Below, piece by piece: positions 16,363 through 26,719 of a stretch of 47,704 bases of DNA; positions within the stretch are counted from its first letter, which is position 1; each line of letters starts with the position of its first letter. Under the pieces are notes generated by a model. It was not told the origin of the DNA. It was given only the letters and a program-made list of their open reading frames with translations, and searched no databases. The DNA lies in NCBI RefSeq assembly GCF_000217955.3, contig NZ_AFOY02000021.1, positions 1 to 47,704 of the forward strand, written 5' to 3'. The translations under genes and the position numbers were made by a program. The DNA is from Pseudomonas fluorescens HK44. Its GTDB lineage: Bacteria; Pseudomonadota; Gammaproteobacteria; Pseudomonadales; Pseudomonadaceae.

Positions 16363-17217
16363 ATGACTACGGTGAAGGGATTGCAGAAGTTCCACTTTAT
16401 CTCCGGCTTGCCGCGCTCAGGCTCAACCCTGCTGTCTGCGATTCTGTTGCAGAATCCGCGTTTTCATGCCGGCATGAGCAGCCCGGTCGGTGCCCTGTTC
16501 AGCGGCATTCTCGATCAGTGCAGTGCCGGCAGCGAGTTCGGTGCGGTGATCGACACACCGTTGCGCCGTCGCTTGCTGCGCGGGCTGTTCGACTCCTACT
16601 ACGCCGACAAAGCCGATAAGCAGATTGTCTTCGACACCAATCGCCAATGGAGCTCACGGCTTCCGGCGCTTAACGATCTGTTTCCCCAAGCGAAGGTCAT
16701 CGCCTGCGTGCGCAATGTCGCCTGGGTCATGGACAGCCTTGAACGGTTGTATCGCGCCAATCCTTTCGAAAACACCAAGCTGTTCGGCGATGCGGTCGAG
16801 CGCAATACGGTTTACAGCCGTTGCGAAACGCTGGCACAGCGCAATCGCCTGGTGGGATTTGCCTGGGCCGCGCTCAAGGAAGCCTATTACGGCGAGCACG
16901 CCGAGTCGTTGCTGATCGTTGATTACGACCTGCTGACCCAGGCCCCCGAGCGGGTCATGCGGTTGATCTACGATTTCATCGGCGAACCCTGGTTCGAACA
17001 TGACTTCAACCACCTGGCCTACGATGCGCCGGAATTCGACCAGGCGCTTGGGGTTGCAGGTCTGCACAAGGTCAGATCCAGGGTTTCCCTGGAGTCACGG
17101 CGCACCATTCTGCCGCCGGACCTGTTTGCGCAATACGCGGAACTGTCCTTTTGGCTCGATGGCTCTGCCAGCGCTGCCAATGTCATTCGTATGAAAGCCG
17201 ACGCCGCGATCAGTTGA
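16363..17217 (+). CDS. Sulfotransferase-family protein
   Basis: A 284-residue protein from ATG 16363 (AAAGGA just upstream; an earlier TTG adds six residues). The 5'-phosphosulfate-binding loop is visible at the N-terminus (HFISGLPRSGSTLLSAIL), as is the later 3'-phosphate region around KVIACVRNVAWVMDSLERL. The chain also has WAALKEAYYGEHAESLLIVDYDLL, common in bacterial sulfotransferase-like enzymes. The acceptor is unknown. It sits between a membrane glycosyltransferase and the LEPR-XLL surface protein gene, so a protein or glycan of that surface system is a plausible acceptor. Confidence 0.85.
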   Translation: MTTVKGLQKFHFISGLPRSGSTLLSAILLQNPRFHAGMSSPVGALFSGILDQCSAGSEFGAVIDTPLRRRLLRGLFDSYYADKADKQIVFDTNRQWSSRLPALNDLFPQAKVIACVRNVAWVMDSLERLYRANPFENTKLFGDAVERNTVYSRCETLAQRNRLVGFAWAALKEAYYGEHAESLLIVDYDLLTQAPERVMRLIYDFIGEPWFEHDFNHLAYDAPEFDQALGVAGLHKVRSRVSLESRRTILPPDLFAQYAELSFWLDGSASAANVIRMKADAAIS

Positions 17218-17229
17218 TCGCGGCGTTTT
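17202..17229 (+). terminator. Rho-independent terminator overlapping the sulfotransferase stop codon
   Basis: CGCCGCGAT (17202-17210) pairs with ATCGCGGCG (17217-17225), loop CAGTTG, followed by TTTT. The TGA stop lies in the loop. It separates the sulfotransferase transcript from the surface protein gene. Confidence 0.75.
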
Positions 17230-17268
17230 CATTTGCGCGGTATGAACGTTCGAGTCTGGGTGAGCAAC

Positions 17269-20200
17269 ATGTGGTGGAGCAAAGGCAAGTCGCGGATCAC
17301 GGAGGGCGCACGCGTCCTGGCATCGCCATTGATCATGTCCCTGGAGCCGCGGATGCTGTTCGACGGCGCGGTGGCGGCCACGGTGGCCGATACTGCTCAG
17401 ACTGACAGCCACACCGCCACAGACGCGGCCAAGGCACCGATCACCCGGCCGCGAGCAAGGACACCCACGCCCAGGCCGACAATGCGGCACCGGTGGCGTC
17501 AGCCCCCGCCGCCGTGCCAGGGCAGACCGTGGTGTTCGTCGACGCCCGGGTCAAGGACGCCGACAGCCTGCTCAAAGGCGTGGCCCCCGGCACTCAGGTG
17601 GTCCAGCTCGACGCGAGCAAGGACGGCTTGCAACAGATTGCCGACTACCTCGGTCAGCATCAGGGCATCAGCTCGGTGCAGATCATCGCCCACGGCAACG
17701 CCGGTGACCTGTGGCTGGGTGACAGCTACCTGTCGGCCGACAACGTGGCGGCCCGCAGCGCGGTGCTGGCTGAAATCGGCAAGGACATGAACGTCGGCGG
17801 CGACATCCTGATCTACGCCTGCTACACCGCTGAAGGTACGCGTGGCTTGAGTTTTGTCGACTCGCTGGCAGAGTTGACCGGCCGTGATATCGCCGCCTCG
17901 AACAACCGCACCGGCGTGGGTGGCGACTGGGACCTGGAAGTCGCCACGGGCAACATCGAAAGCGCCAACGTGCTGTCGAAAACGGCCATGAGCGAGTACC
18001 AATGGGGCCTGGCCACCTGGACCGCCAGCAACAACGCCAACACCGGCGTGGGTTCGTTGCGCGCCGAGATTGCCTCGGCGCAGAACGGCGATATCGTCAC
18101 CTTCAACGCCAGCATGACCGTGCAGCTCACCTCCGAGCTGCTGGTCAACAAGAACATCACCATCGACGGTGACCTGAACAATGACGGCGTGGCGGATGTG
18201 ACCCTGGATGGTCAGTACAAGACCCGGGTGATCGAGATCGCCTCGGGCAGCACCGTGACCCTCGACGGGTTGGTGATTACCCGAGGCCTGTACTCGGGTG
18301 CGGGTGGCAATGGTGGATTTGGCGCGACCGGGGCCATGGGCGGCGGTATTTCCAACGCCGGGAACCTGACCCTGTACAACGTCAGCGTGACCTCTAACGC
18401 GGCCTCGGGCGGCGGTGGCGGCGGTGGTGTTTTGAGCTTATACGATGGCGGTGGTGGCGGTGGCGGTGGTGGGTTGGGTGGCCAGGGCGGCGGCAACGGC
18501 GGTTCGACGGGGTTGGGCATCCTCGGCCAGGCAGGCGGTAGCGGCGTGGGCGGCCACGGCGGCGGTTACGACGCCACCCACATGGGCGGTCGCGGTGGCA
18601 CCAGCACCGGTGGCAACGGAGGGATTGGGGTTCACGGGTACAGCAATGGCGGTAGCGGGGGGACGGCCACCAACGGCACGATTTCCATCGGCGGCGGTGG
18701 TGGCGGTGCCGGTTTGGACATTGTGGGCGGCGCAGGCGGCAACGCGGCTGGCGGGATCTACAACGCCTCGACCGGCACCCTGACTATCGTCGGTACGTCG
18801 ACCATCACCAACAACATCGGTGCCGGTGGCGGCGGTGGTGGCGGTAGCGGTGTTGGCTACATCGGCAACGGCGGGGTCGGCGGCAAGGGTGTCGGTGCGA
18901 TCTGGAACAAAGGCACCCTCCAGATCACCGCGGCCAACTTCGCAGCCATTTCCGGCAACGCAGCCGGCAGCGGTGCCGGTGGTGCGGTGCTGGGCGGGGG
19001 TTCGACAGGCACCAGCCCGACGGCGGTAGCGGCGATCTACAACGACGGCGGCCTCCTGAATACCGCGTACCCGGCGTCGCCCGCCGCGACCATCGTCGTG
19101 GCGGACAACTCGCTGATAATCGGCGAAACCTCACTGGTCACCTTCACGTTCTCTGAAGCCGTCAGCGGTTTCACCAATGCCGACCTGACGATCACCAACG
19201 GCACGCTGACAACAGTCAGCAGCAGTGATGGCGGCACCACCTGGACGGCGACCTTTACCCCGAGTTCAAGCGTCACGGGCAACACCAACCAGATCTTCCT
19301 GGACAACACCGGCGTGACGAGTGTGTCGCGGGGCGTAACCGGGTTCGGCACCAGCTCGTCCAATAATTACGCCGTCGACACCGTGCGGCCAACGGCGACC
19401 GTTGTGGTCGCCAATAGCACGGTGAACATCGGCGGATCCACAGTGACCATTACGTTCAGCGAAGCGGTGACCGGTTTCAGCAGCGCCGACATGACCGTTT
19501 CCAACGGCACCCTGACCAACCTGACCACCAGCGACAACATCACCTGGACCGCGACCCTGACGCCGACCAACGGCCTCAACAATGCCAGCAACGTGATTAC
19601 CCTGGACAACACGGCCTACACCGATACGGCGGGTAATGCCGGTGTCGGGTCGGTGGACTCCAACAACTATGCGATCGACACCGTGCGCCCGACCGCGACG
19701 GTCGTGGTGGCGGAAAACGCCTTGAAAATCGGTGACACCTCGCTGGTGACCATCACCTTTTCCGAGGCGGTGACCGGCTTCACCAACGCCGACCTGACCA
19801 TTGCCAACGGCACGCTGACCGCCGTCAGCAGCAGCGATGGCGGTATCACCTGGGACCGCGACCTTTACCCCGAGCGCCAGCACCACCGACGCGACCAACC
19901 CTGATCACCCCTGGAACAACACCGGCGTGACTGACCTGGCCGGCAACGCCGGGACCGGCAGCCACCGACTCCAACAATTACGTCCATCGACACCGTGCGC
20001 CCGACCGCGACCATCGTGGTCGCGGACAACGCCTTGAAAATCGGTGACACCTCGCTGGTGACCATCACCTTCAGCGAGGCAGTGACCGGCTTTCACCAAT
20101 GCTGACCTGACCATCGCCAACGGCAACGCTGACCCGCCGTCAGCAGCCAGCGATGGCGGTATCACCTGGACCGCAACCTTTACCCCGAGTGCCAGCACCA

Positions 20201-22988
20201 ACCGACGCGACCAACCTGATCACTTTGGCCAACGCCGCGGCGTGGCCGATCTGGCCGCAACGCGGGCAGCGGCACCACCAGCTCCGCCAACTTCACCATC
20301 GATACCGTGCGTCCGACGGCGACCATCATCGTGGCCGACAACGCACTGAAGATTGCGACACCTCGCTGGTGACCATCACCTTCAGCGAGGCAGTAACCGC
20401 TTCACCAATGCTGACCTGACCATCGCCAACGGCACGCTGACCGCCGTCAGCAGCAGCGATGGCGGGTATCACCTGGACGGCGACTTTACCCCGAGCGCCA
20501 GCACCACCGGACCGCGACCAACCTGATCACTCTGGACAACACCGGGATCGCCGATCTGGCCGGTAATGCGGGTAGCGGCACCACCGACTCCAACAATTAC
20601 GTCATCGACACCGTGCGCCCGACTGCGACGGTCGTGGTTGCGGAAAACGCCTTGAAAATCGGTGACACCTCGCTGGTGACCATCACCTTCAGCGAGGCAG
20701 TGACCGGTTTCACCAACGCCGACCTGACCATCGCCAACGGCACACTGACCGCCGTCAGTAGCAGCGATGGCGGCATCACCTGGACCGCAACTTTTACCCC
20801 GAGCGCCAGCACCTCCGACGCGACCAACCTGATTACCCTGGACAATACCGGCGTGGCCGACCTGTCCGGCAACGCGGGCAGCGGCAGTACCGATTCGAAC
20901 AACTTCGCCATCGACACCCAGCGTCCGACCGCCACTATTGTGCTGGCCGACCCGACACTGGCAGCCGGTGAAACCTCGCTGGTGACGATCACCTTCTCCG
21001 AGGCGGTGACCGGTTTCACCAACGCCGACCTGACGATTCCCAACGGCACGCTGACCGCGGTCAGCAGCAGCGATGGCGGTATCACCTGGACCGCCACCTT
21101 CACCCCGACAGTAGGCATAAAAGACACGACTAACCTGATCACCCTGGCCAACGCCGGCGTGGCCGACCTGGCCGGCAATGCGGGCAGCGGAACCACTGAC
21201 TCCGGCAACTTCACCATTGATACCGTGCGTCCGACCGCGACCATCATTGTTGCCGACAACGCGCTGAAGATTGGCGACACCTCACTGGTGACCATCACCT
21301 TCAGCGAGGCGGTGACCGGCTTCACCAACGCCGACCTGACCATCGTCAATGGCACGCTGACCGCGGTCAGCAGCAGTGATGGCGGTATCACCTGGACCGC
21401 GACCTTTACCCCGAGCGCCAGCATCACCGACGCGACCAACCTGATCACTCTGGATAACACCGGGATCGCCGATCTGGCCGGTAATGCGGGCAGCGGCAGC
21501 ACCGATTCGAACAACTACGCCATCGACACCCAGCGTCCGACGGCAAGTATTGTGGTGGCCAATCCGCTGCTGGGCATTGGCCAGACCTCACAGGTGACCA
21601 TCACTTTCAGTGAAGCGGTCAGTGGTTTCGATCTGTCCGACCTCAGCGTGGCCAATGGCACATTGTCCAATTTGCTGAGCAGCGACGGCGGCAAGACCTG
21701 GACGGCGACCCTGACGCCGACCGCCGCGGTCAACGATGCCACCAACCAGATCGTGCTCGACACCGCCAATGTGCAGGACAGCGCCGGAAACGCGGGCAGC
21801 ACCGTAACCCTGTCCAACAATTACGTGCTCGATGCCGACCGGCCCACCGGGACCATCGTCGTTGCCAAACCGCTGCTGGGCATCGGTCAGACCTCGGGGG
21901 TGACCATCACCTTCAGCGAAGCGGTGAGCGGTTTTGACCTGTCCGATCTGAGCGTGACCAACGGTGCGTTGTCCAACCTGGCCAGCAGTGACGGCGGCAA
22001 GACCTGGACCGCGACGTTCACGCCGACGGCGAACGTGACCGACGCGACCAACCTGATTGTGCTCGACAACAGTAACGTGACCGACAAGGCAGGCAATGCC
22101 GGAGCGGGACTGGCCATCTCCAACAACTACGCCCTGGACAGTGATCGCCCCACGGCGACCATCGTCATCGCCAACCCGAACCTGGGCGTTGGCCAGACCT
22201 CGCAGGTCACCTTCACCTTCAGCGAAGCGGTGAAGCATTTCGATTTATCCGACATCAGTGTGGCCAATGGCACCCTCACCAACCTGAGCAGCAGCAACGG
22301 CGGCAAGACCTGGACCGCCACTCTGACCCCGACGGCCAATATCAACGATGCGACCAATTTTATCGGGCTGGACAGCAGCACCGTGACCGACCGCGCCGGG
22401 AACGCGGGCACTGGCGTCGCGATCTCCAACAATTTCACAATCAACACGGTGCCGGCTGTCGTGATCTCGGTCAGCGACTCGGCACCGCCGCAAAACACTC
22501 CGAACGTTCCGTTGCAGCCGATTGTTTTCACGCCGCCGACCGGTAATCTCGGTTCTCCGCTGACCTTTGCGCCGCTGTTCGAACAGCGGGTATTGGGCGA
22601 TGGCATCCGCCCACTGGGGGATATTTTCATCAATCGTGGCGCACTGAGCCCCAGCTATATCGCTCAGGTGTTCACTAGCAGCGACAGTGGCGGGAATGGT
22701 TCCACTCACGGCTTCCTGGGTTTTGGCGGGGGCGATGGCGGAGTGTTTGGTAACAGCACGCTGTCGAGCCTGTTCAGCCATGCATCGGGCAATGGCGACA
22801 GTTCCCCGAACGCGTTCGGCGACAGATCGATCCAGCACGGCGGCGATGCCTCTCAGGGCTTGCACGGTGCATTGGGTGCACTGACCTTGGGCGAGCAACT
22901 TCAACAACTTGAAAACGCCGAGAAGCAGCAGATCCAGGCGTTGGCTGCAGCGTTGCAACAGGTCGGCATCAGCGAAATGCAGGCCTGA
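17269..22988 (+). pseudogene. Large LEPR-XLL / DUF4347 / Gly-rich / Ig-repeat surface protein, frameshifted
   Basis: If the frames are joined, this is a protein of about 1,900 residues. ATG 17269 (GGTGAG upstream) gives an N-terminus with LEPRMLFDGA at residues 25-34, the LEPR-XLL motif. A one-base shift near 17438-17442 leads to a DUF4347 domain (about 17510-18010; VVFVDARVKDADSLL, QIIAHGN, ILIYACYTAEG). A beta-helix-like and then strongly Gly-rich stretch follows (18200-19000), then eleven Ig-like repeats (19080-22450), and a non-repeated tail ending LQQVGISEMQA. No signal peptide, RTX nonapeptides or LPXTG-type sorting signal is seen. Many single-base indels between 19855 and 20600 break the frame. 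They may be sequence errors in a repeat region, since the flanking repeats are intact. The likely role is a secreted or surface-anchored adhesin. Confidence 0.8.
19080..22450 (+). repeat. Tandem 306-bp repeats coding for eleven Ig-like domains
   Basis: After an initial copy at about 19084, the RPT (Arg-Pro-Thr) codons that open each later unit fall at 19386, 19686, 19998, 20310, 20616, 20922, 21228, 21534, 21840 and 22146. Most spacings are exactly 306 bp (102 residues). Copies 3 to 8 are nearly identical (TSLVTITFSEAVTGFTNADL) and copies 9 to 11 form a second subtype (TSQVTITFSEAVSGFDLSDL). The two 312-bp spacings coincide with the copies rich in frameshifts. Confidence 0.95.
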
Positions 22989-23030
22989 TTAAAAACCTGA
23001 AATTGTGCGGTACCTAGGGGCGGTCCAAGG

Positions 23031-24545
23031 ATGAAGAAAAATCAGAAACTATTCGGCGCCAGTCTGCTGGCGCTGGCAATCAGCGGATGTGCGGTGACCA
23101 GTGAACCGATTGAACGCCGCGTCAGCGAGCAGCGCGCCAGAAGCGATTTGGCGAGCATATACAAGGATCAGGAGCCCCTTAGCGGCCCACTGACGCTGCA
23201 TCAGGCCATGGCCCGTGCAGTGAAATACAACCTCGAAGGCCGATTGAAAATCATGGAAGAGGCGTTGGCCAAGCGCCAACTCGACCTTGCCAGCTTCGAC
23301 ATGCTGCCGCGCATGGCCCTGGACGCCGGTTACGTGGGGCGCAACAACACCAGCGCCGCCAGCAGCCAGAGCGTGCGCACCGGCACCCAATCCCTCGAAC
23401 CCTCGACCTCCCAGGACCGCGACCGCAGAGTCGCTGACCTGACCATGGTGTGGAACGTCCTTGACTTCGGCGTCAGCTACATCAACGCCAAGCAGCAAGG
23501 CGATCAACGGTTGATCGTTCAGGAACGTCGGCGCAAGGTCATCAACACCATCGTTCAGGACGTGCGCTCGGCTTATTGGCGAGCGGTGGCCGCTGAACGT
23601 CTGCTCAAGCAGATCGACAGCCTGATGGAGCGGGTCGATGCGGCGCGCAACAACAGCCAGAGCATGAGCGAGCAGCGCATCGGCGACCCGGTGCAGGCCT
23701 TGGGGTATCAGCGTTCGCTGATCGAAGCCACGCGCCAGCTCGAAGAACAGCGGCGGGCACTGTCGCTGGCGAAAACCGAACTGGCGACCCTGATCAACCT
23801 GCCGATGGGCACCGAGTTGACGTTGGCGACACCGGAGGATTACACGATTCCGGAGCTCAAGGTCGGCATGGACAGCCTTGAGCAAGAGGCCCTGGCCAGC
23901 CGTCCGGAACTGCGCGAGCAGGATTATCAGACGCGCATCAGCACCGCCGAAACCCGCAAAGCCATGCTGCGGCTGCTACCGGGGCTGGAACTCTCGGCTG
24001 GCGGGCATTACGACAGCAACTCGTTTCTGGTCAACGACAAGTGGGCTGACTACGGGGTAAAAATCACCTGGAACCTGTTCAACGTGATTTCCGCCCCGGC
24101 GGCCATCGACGTGGCCAAGGCCGGTGAAGAAGTGGCCAAGGCACGCCGTCAGGCAATGTCGATCGCGGTGCTGGCGCAGCTTTACGTGGCCAACGCCAAC
24201 TACCGTGAAGCGCTGCGTCAGTTCCAGACCAACCAGCAGCTGTCGACTATCGACGGGCAGATTCTTGGCCAGTTACGTAACCGCCACCAGGCAGCGGGCA
24301 TCGGCGAACTGGAGCTGATCCAGGGCGAACTGAACACCTTGCAAGCCGACCTGCGCCGCGATCTGTCGTACGCGGATTTGCGTAACGCTTACGGGCAGAT
24401 CTTCGCCAGCGCCGGGCTCGACCCGCTGCCGGACCAGGTGCAATCGACTCAAGTGCAGTCGATCGCCACCGCACTGGCCAGCCGCGAGGATGCGTGGGCC
24501 GACGGCAACATCACGGCGCCGCCAGCGCATGTTCAAGAAAAGTAA
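23031..24545 (+). CDS. TolC-family outer membrane channel, lipoprotein
   Basis: A 504-residue protein with lipoprotein signal peptide (LLALAISGC, lipid-modified Cys at about residue 19). Two TolC-type repeats follow: LTLHQAMARAVKYNLEGRLK near the start, a long helical region with QQGDQRLIVQERRRKVINTI, and a second half with TRISTAETRKAMLRLLPGLE and LFNVISAPAA. It lies 42 bp after the surface protein gene. I infer that it is the outer membrane exit for the adaptor operon at 9965-14160, because it is the only TolC-like gene in this cluster and the efflux operon at 30930 has its own. Confidence 0.9.
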   Translation: MKKNQKLFGASLLALAISGCAVTSEPIERRVSEQRARSDLASIYKDQEPLSGPLTLHQAMARAVKYNLEGRLKIMEEALAKRQLDLASFDMLPRMALDAGYVGRNNTSAASSQSVRTGTQSLEPSTSQDRDRRVADLTMVWNVLDFGVSYINAKQQGDQRLIVQERRRKVINTIVQDVRSAYWRAVAAERLLKQIDSLMERVDAARNNSQSMSEQRIGDPVQALGYQRSLIEATRQLEEQRRALSLAKTELATLINLPMGTELTLATPEDYTIPELKVGMDSLEQEALASRPELREQDYQTRISTAETRKAMLRLLPGLELSAGGHYDSNSFLVNDKWADYGVKITWNLFNVISAPAAIDVAKAGEEVAKARRQAMSIAVLAQLYVANANYREALRQFQTNQQLSTIDGQILGQLRNRHQAAGIGELELIQGELNTLQADLRRDLSYADLRNAYGQIFASAGLDPLPDQVQSTQVQSIATALASREDAWADGNITAPPAHVQEK

Positions 24546-24605
24546 TCTACAGGCGCCCACAGTCAGTGTCAGTCGGGTACCGCGGGAGGGTCGAGGACGC
24601 GCCCG

Positions 24606-25094
24606 GTGTTTTCCCGACTGCCGGTGACGGTGCCTCCGCCGTTGCTATTGCAGGCGTTGGCGCAGATCAAGGACAGCGACTGGCATAATCATTTCAACCG
24701 TGACTATTACAGCGGCGAATTCGAGGGGCGAGAAGACTTCATCGCTCGGCGCTTGGGCAAACTGCTGCAATTGGGCACTGAACATTGCCGCGAATTTACC
24801 GGGCTGGCGATTAATTACCATGAGTTGCCGGGCGCCATGGAGGGACGTTTGGCCGGGTTTTTTGCGCTGAGTGCCGAGCAGCGGACACTGGTGTTCAGCG
24901 CTGTGCATCAGCACGCCAAGCAACCGGCCGAAACGTTTGTGGCCGACAGCGAAGGCAAACAACAAGAGGCTTCGGCGCGGCTCAGAGAGTGCGTTGAGTG
25001 TTGGGCGCACGGGCCTTACGAAGCATTGGAGCAATGGCGAACCGCTTCTTGTGGCAAGGGAGCTTGCTCCCGCTGGGCCGCGGAGCGGCCCTAA
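24606..25094 (+). pseudogene. Chimeric remnant: oxygenase-like N-terminus joined to sulfotransferase-like C-terminus
   Basis: From GTG 24606 the first 45 residues (LLLQALAQIKDSDWHNHFN, RDYYSGEFEG) look like the start of 2OG-Fe(II) oxygenases of the aspartyl hydroxylase type. The expected iron-binding HxD...H core never appears. The rest (EFTGLAINYHELPG, then FADS-like and SARLREC... segments) resembles the C-terminus of sulfotransferase-like proteins. The last 20 residues run into a REP sequence. I read it as two genes joined by a deletion. Both family assignments are by recall and modest in certainty; an unrecognised intact protein is possible. Confidence 0.4.
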
Positions 25095-25197
25095 ACCTGG
25101 CAACGGTATTTTGTCAGGCGCACCGCATTGGCTGAATGACGACGGCTTCGCCCGAACGCGGACCGGCCGACGGGAGCAAGCTCCCTCGCCACAGGTG
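25052..25197. repeat. REP pair (inverted) between the remnant and the slipin gene
   Basis: Left arm GGGAGCTTGCTCCC-type palindrome at 25057-25075, right arm at 25164-25197 (GGGAGCAAGCTCCC then TCGCCACAGG). The arms are in opposite orientation, as in other Pseudomonas BIME-like pairs. Confidence 0.85.
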
Positions 25198-25207
25198 AAT
25201 CAACAGC

Positions 25208-25966
25208 TCAGCTCTTCGACGACAAATCCGCCATGCCCTTGAGCAACTCGATCGGTAACGGAAAGACGATGGTCGAGCTCTTGTCGCCGGCAATCAAACT
25301 CAAGGTCTGCATGTAACGCAACTGCATGGCGCCTGGCTGGCGACCAAGCATTTCGGCAGCTTGCATGAGTTTTTCCGAGGCCTGCAATTCACCTTCGGCG
25401 TGGATCACTTTCGCCCGCCGTTCACGTTCGGCTTCGGCCTGTTTGGCAATGGCGCGGATCATCGACTCGTTGAGATCGACGTGTTTGATTTCGACGTTGG
25501 CGACCTTGATCCCCCAGGCATCCGTCTGGGCATCCAGCACTTGCTGGATGTCGAAGTTCAGGCGTTCGCGTTCGGCCAGCAGTTCGTCCAGTTCATGTTT
25601 GCCGAGCACCGCCCGCAAGGTGGTTTGCGCCAGTTGGCTGGTGGCCATCAGGAAGTCTTCGACCTGGATGATCGCTTTCTGAGAGTCGAGCACACGGAAG
25701 TACAGCACCGCGTTGACCTTCACCGAGACGTTGTCGCGGGTGATCACGTCTTGCGGCGGTACGTCGAGCACCACGGTCCGCAGATCGACCCGAACCATTT
25801 GCTGGACCACCGGAATCAACAGGATCAACCCCGGGCCCTTGACCTGCCAGAAACGTCCAAGCTGGAACACCACGCCGCGCTCGTATTCGCGCAGGATGCG
25901 GAAGGTCGACCCTGCCAGTGCAATCAGCAGCACCAACAGCGCGGCAAAACCCAGTTGCAGACCCAT
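25208..25966 (-). CDS. Slipin family membrane protein (stomatin/prohibitin/SPFH)
   Basis: A 252-residue protein: N-terminal membrane hairpin (LGFAALLVLLIALAGS), then the SPFH domain (REYERGVVFQLGRFWQVKGP, VVLDVPPQDVITRDNVSVKV, AQTTLRAVLGKHELDELL) and a coiled C-terminal region. I chose ATG 25966 since AGGAG sits 7 bp before it, rather than the ATG at 25972. It is paired with nfeD-like gene directly upstream, the usual arrangement; these pairs form membrane microdomain assemblies with partly unknown function. Confidence 0.93.
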   Translation of the reverse strand: MGLQLGFAALLVLLIALAGSTFRILREYERGVVFQLGRFWQVKGPGLILLIPVVQQMVRVDLRTVVLDVPPQDVITRDNVSVKVNAVLYFRVLDSQKAIIQVEDFLMATSQLAQTTLRAVLGKHELDELLAERERLNFDIQQVLDAQTDAWGIKVANVEIKHVDLNESMIRAIAKQAEAERERRAKVIHAEGELQASEKLMQAAEMLGRQPGAMQLRYMQTLSLIAGDKSSTIVFPLPIELLKGMADLSSKS

Positions 25967-25968
25967 GA

Positions 25969-26505
25969 TCATTCTCCTTGCGGCGCCGCGTCAGCCGCGG
26001 CCACTTCCAGCAGTGTTCCCTTGCGCGCCACCACTCGCACCCGTTGCCCGGAATGCAAGGGTGTCTTGCAGTGCACCTGCCAGCGCTCACCTTGCAAATG
26101 CACCCAGCCCTTGTGCGTGTTGTGACCCTGCAACGCGGTCACCTGCGTGACGCTGCCGAGTAGCCCGGCATCGCCACTGACGATGTGGCGCGGTCGGGTT
26201 TTCAGGGCGTGGATCAGCAGGGCGATCAACAGCAGGGCGCTGATCAGTCCAAGACCGATGATCAGTGGCGTAGGGACATCGGCATTGCTCAGCATCACCG
26301 CGCCGATCACGAACATCGTGATGCCGCCCAGTCCGACCACACCATAATTGGGCAGCACCACCTCCGCCACGAGCAGCGCGATACCCACCATCATCAGCCA
26401 GACGCCGAGCGGGTTGGGGACGACCACCACAACCGTGTCTGTCGCGAAAGCCGATCCGCTCAACCCCAACAACAACGCAACCGCACACCACCAGCGAGTG
26501 TTCAC
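25969..26505 (-). CDS. NfeD-like membrane protein
   Basis: A 178-residue protein from GTG 26505, which has GGAGGG five bases upstream and yields a proper signal peptide (CAVALLLGLSGSAFA). An upstream ATG at 26524 has no such site. Three to four membrane segments (WLMMVGIALLVAEVVLP, GGITMFVIGAVML, LIIGLGLISALLLIALLI) are followed by a C-terminal OB-like domain (GLLGSVTQVTAL, GWVHLQGERW). The short form lacks the ClpP-like protease domain of full-length NfeD. It partners the slipin. Confidence 0.9.
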   Translation of the reverse strand: MNTRWWCAVALLLGLSGSAFATDTVVVVVPNPLGVWLMMVGIALLVAEVVLPNYGVVGLGGITMFVIGAVMLSNADVPTPLIIGLGLISALLLIALLIHALKTRPRHIVSGDAGLLGSVTQVTALQGHNTHKGWVHLQGERWQVHCKTPLHSGQRVRVVARKGTLLEVAAADAAPQGE

Positions 26506-26719
26506 TTGACCCTCCAGGAGAGTCATCCGTCCGCGAGCCACACGGTGGCCCTGCTTATAGTCTAGTTGAGCCTTTGGCTGGATGATTCTTGATCAATTTT
26601 TGCGAGTTTCCAGTGGGCAGATTTATCACCGGGTTCCGGCAGCAGGCCTAGACTTTAGAGGAGACGCCAACCTGTTTAATTATCGTCCGCCCGCCCTGCG
26701 ACGGACACCGAGGTGCATC

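Noticed and set aside
19080..22450. Regular repeats that could suggest a CRISPR or satellite array
   Set aside because: The unit is 306 bp, in frame and codes for Ig-like domains; there are no short repeats with unique spacers.
17269..22988. RTX adhesin of the LapA type secreted by a classic T1SS
   Set aside because: No GGxGxDxxx repeats, no ABC exporter and no LapG-type cleavage motif were seen.
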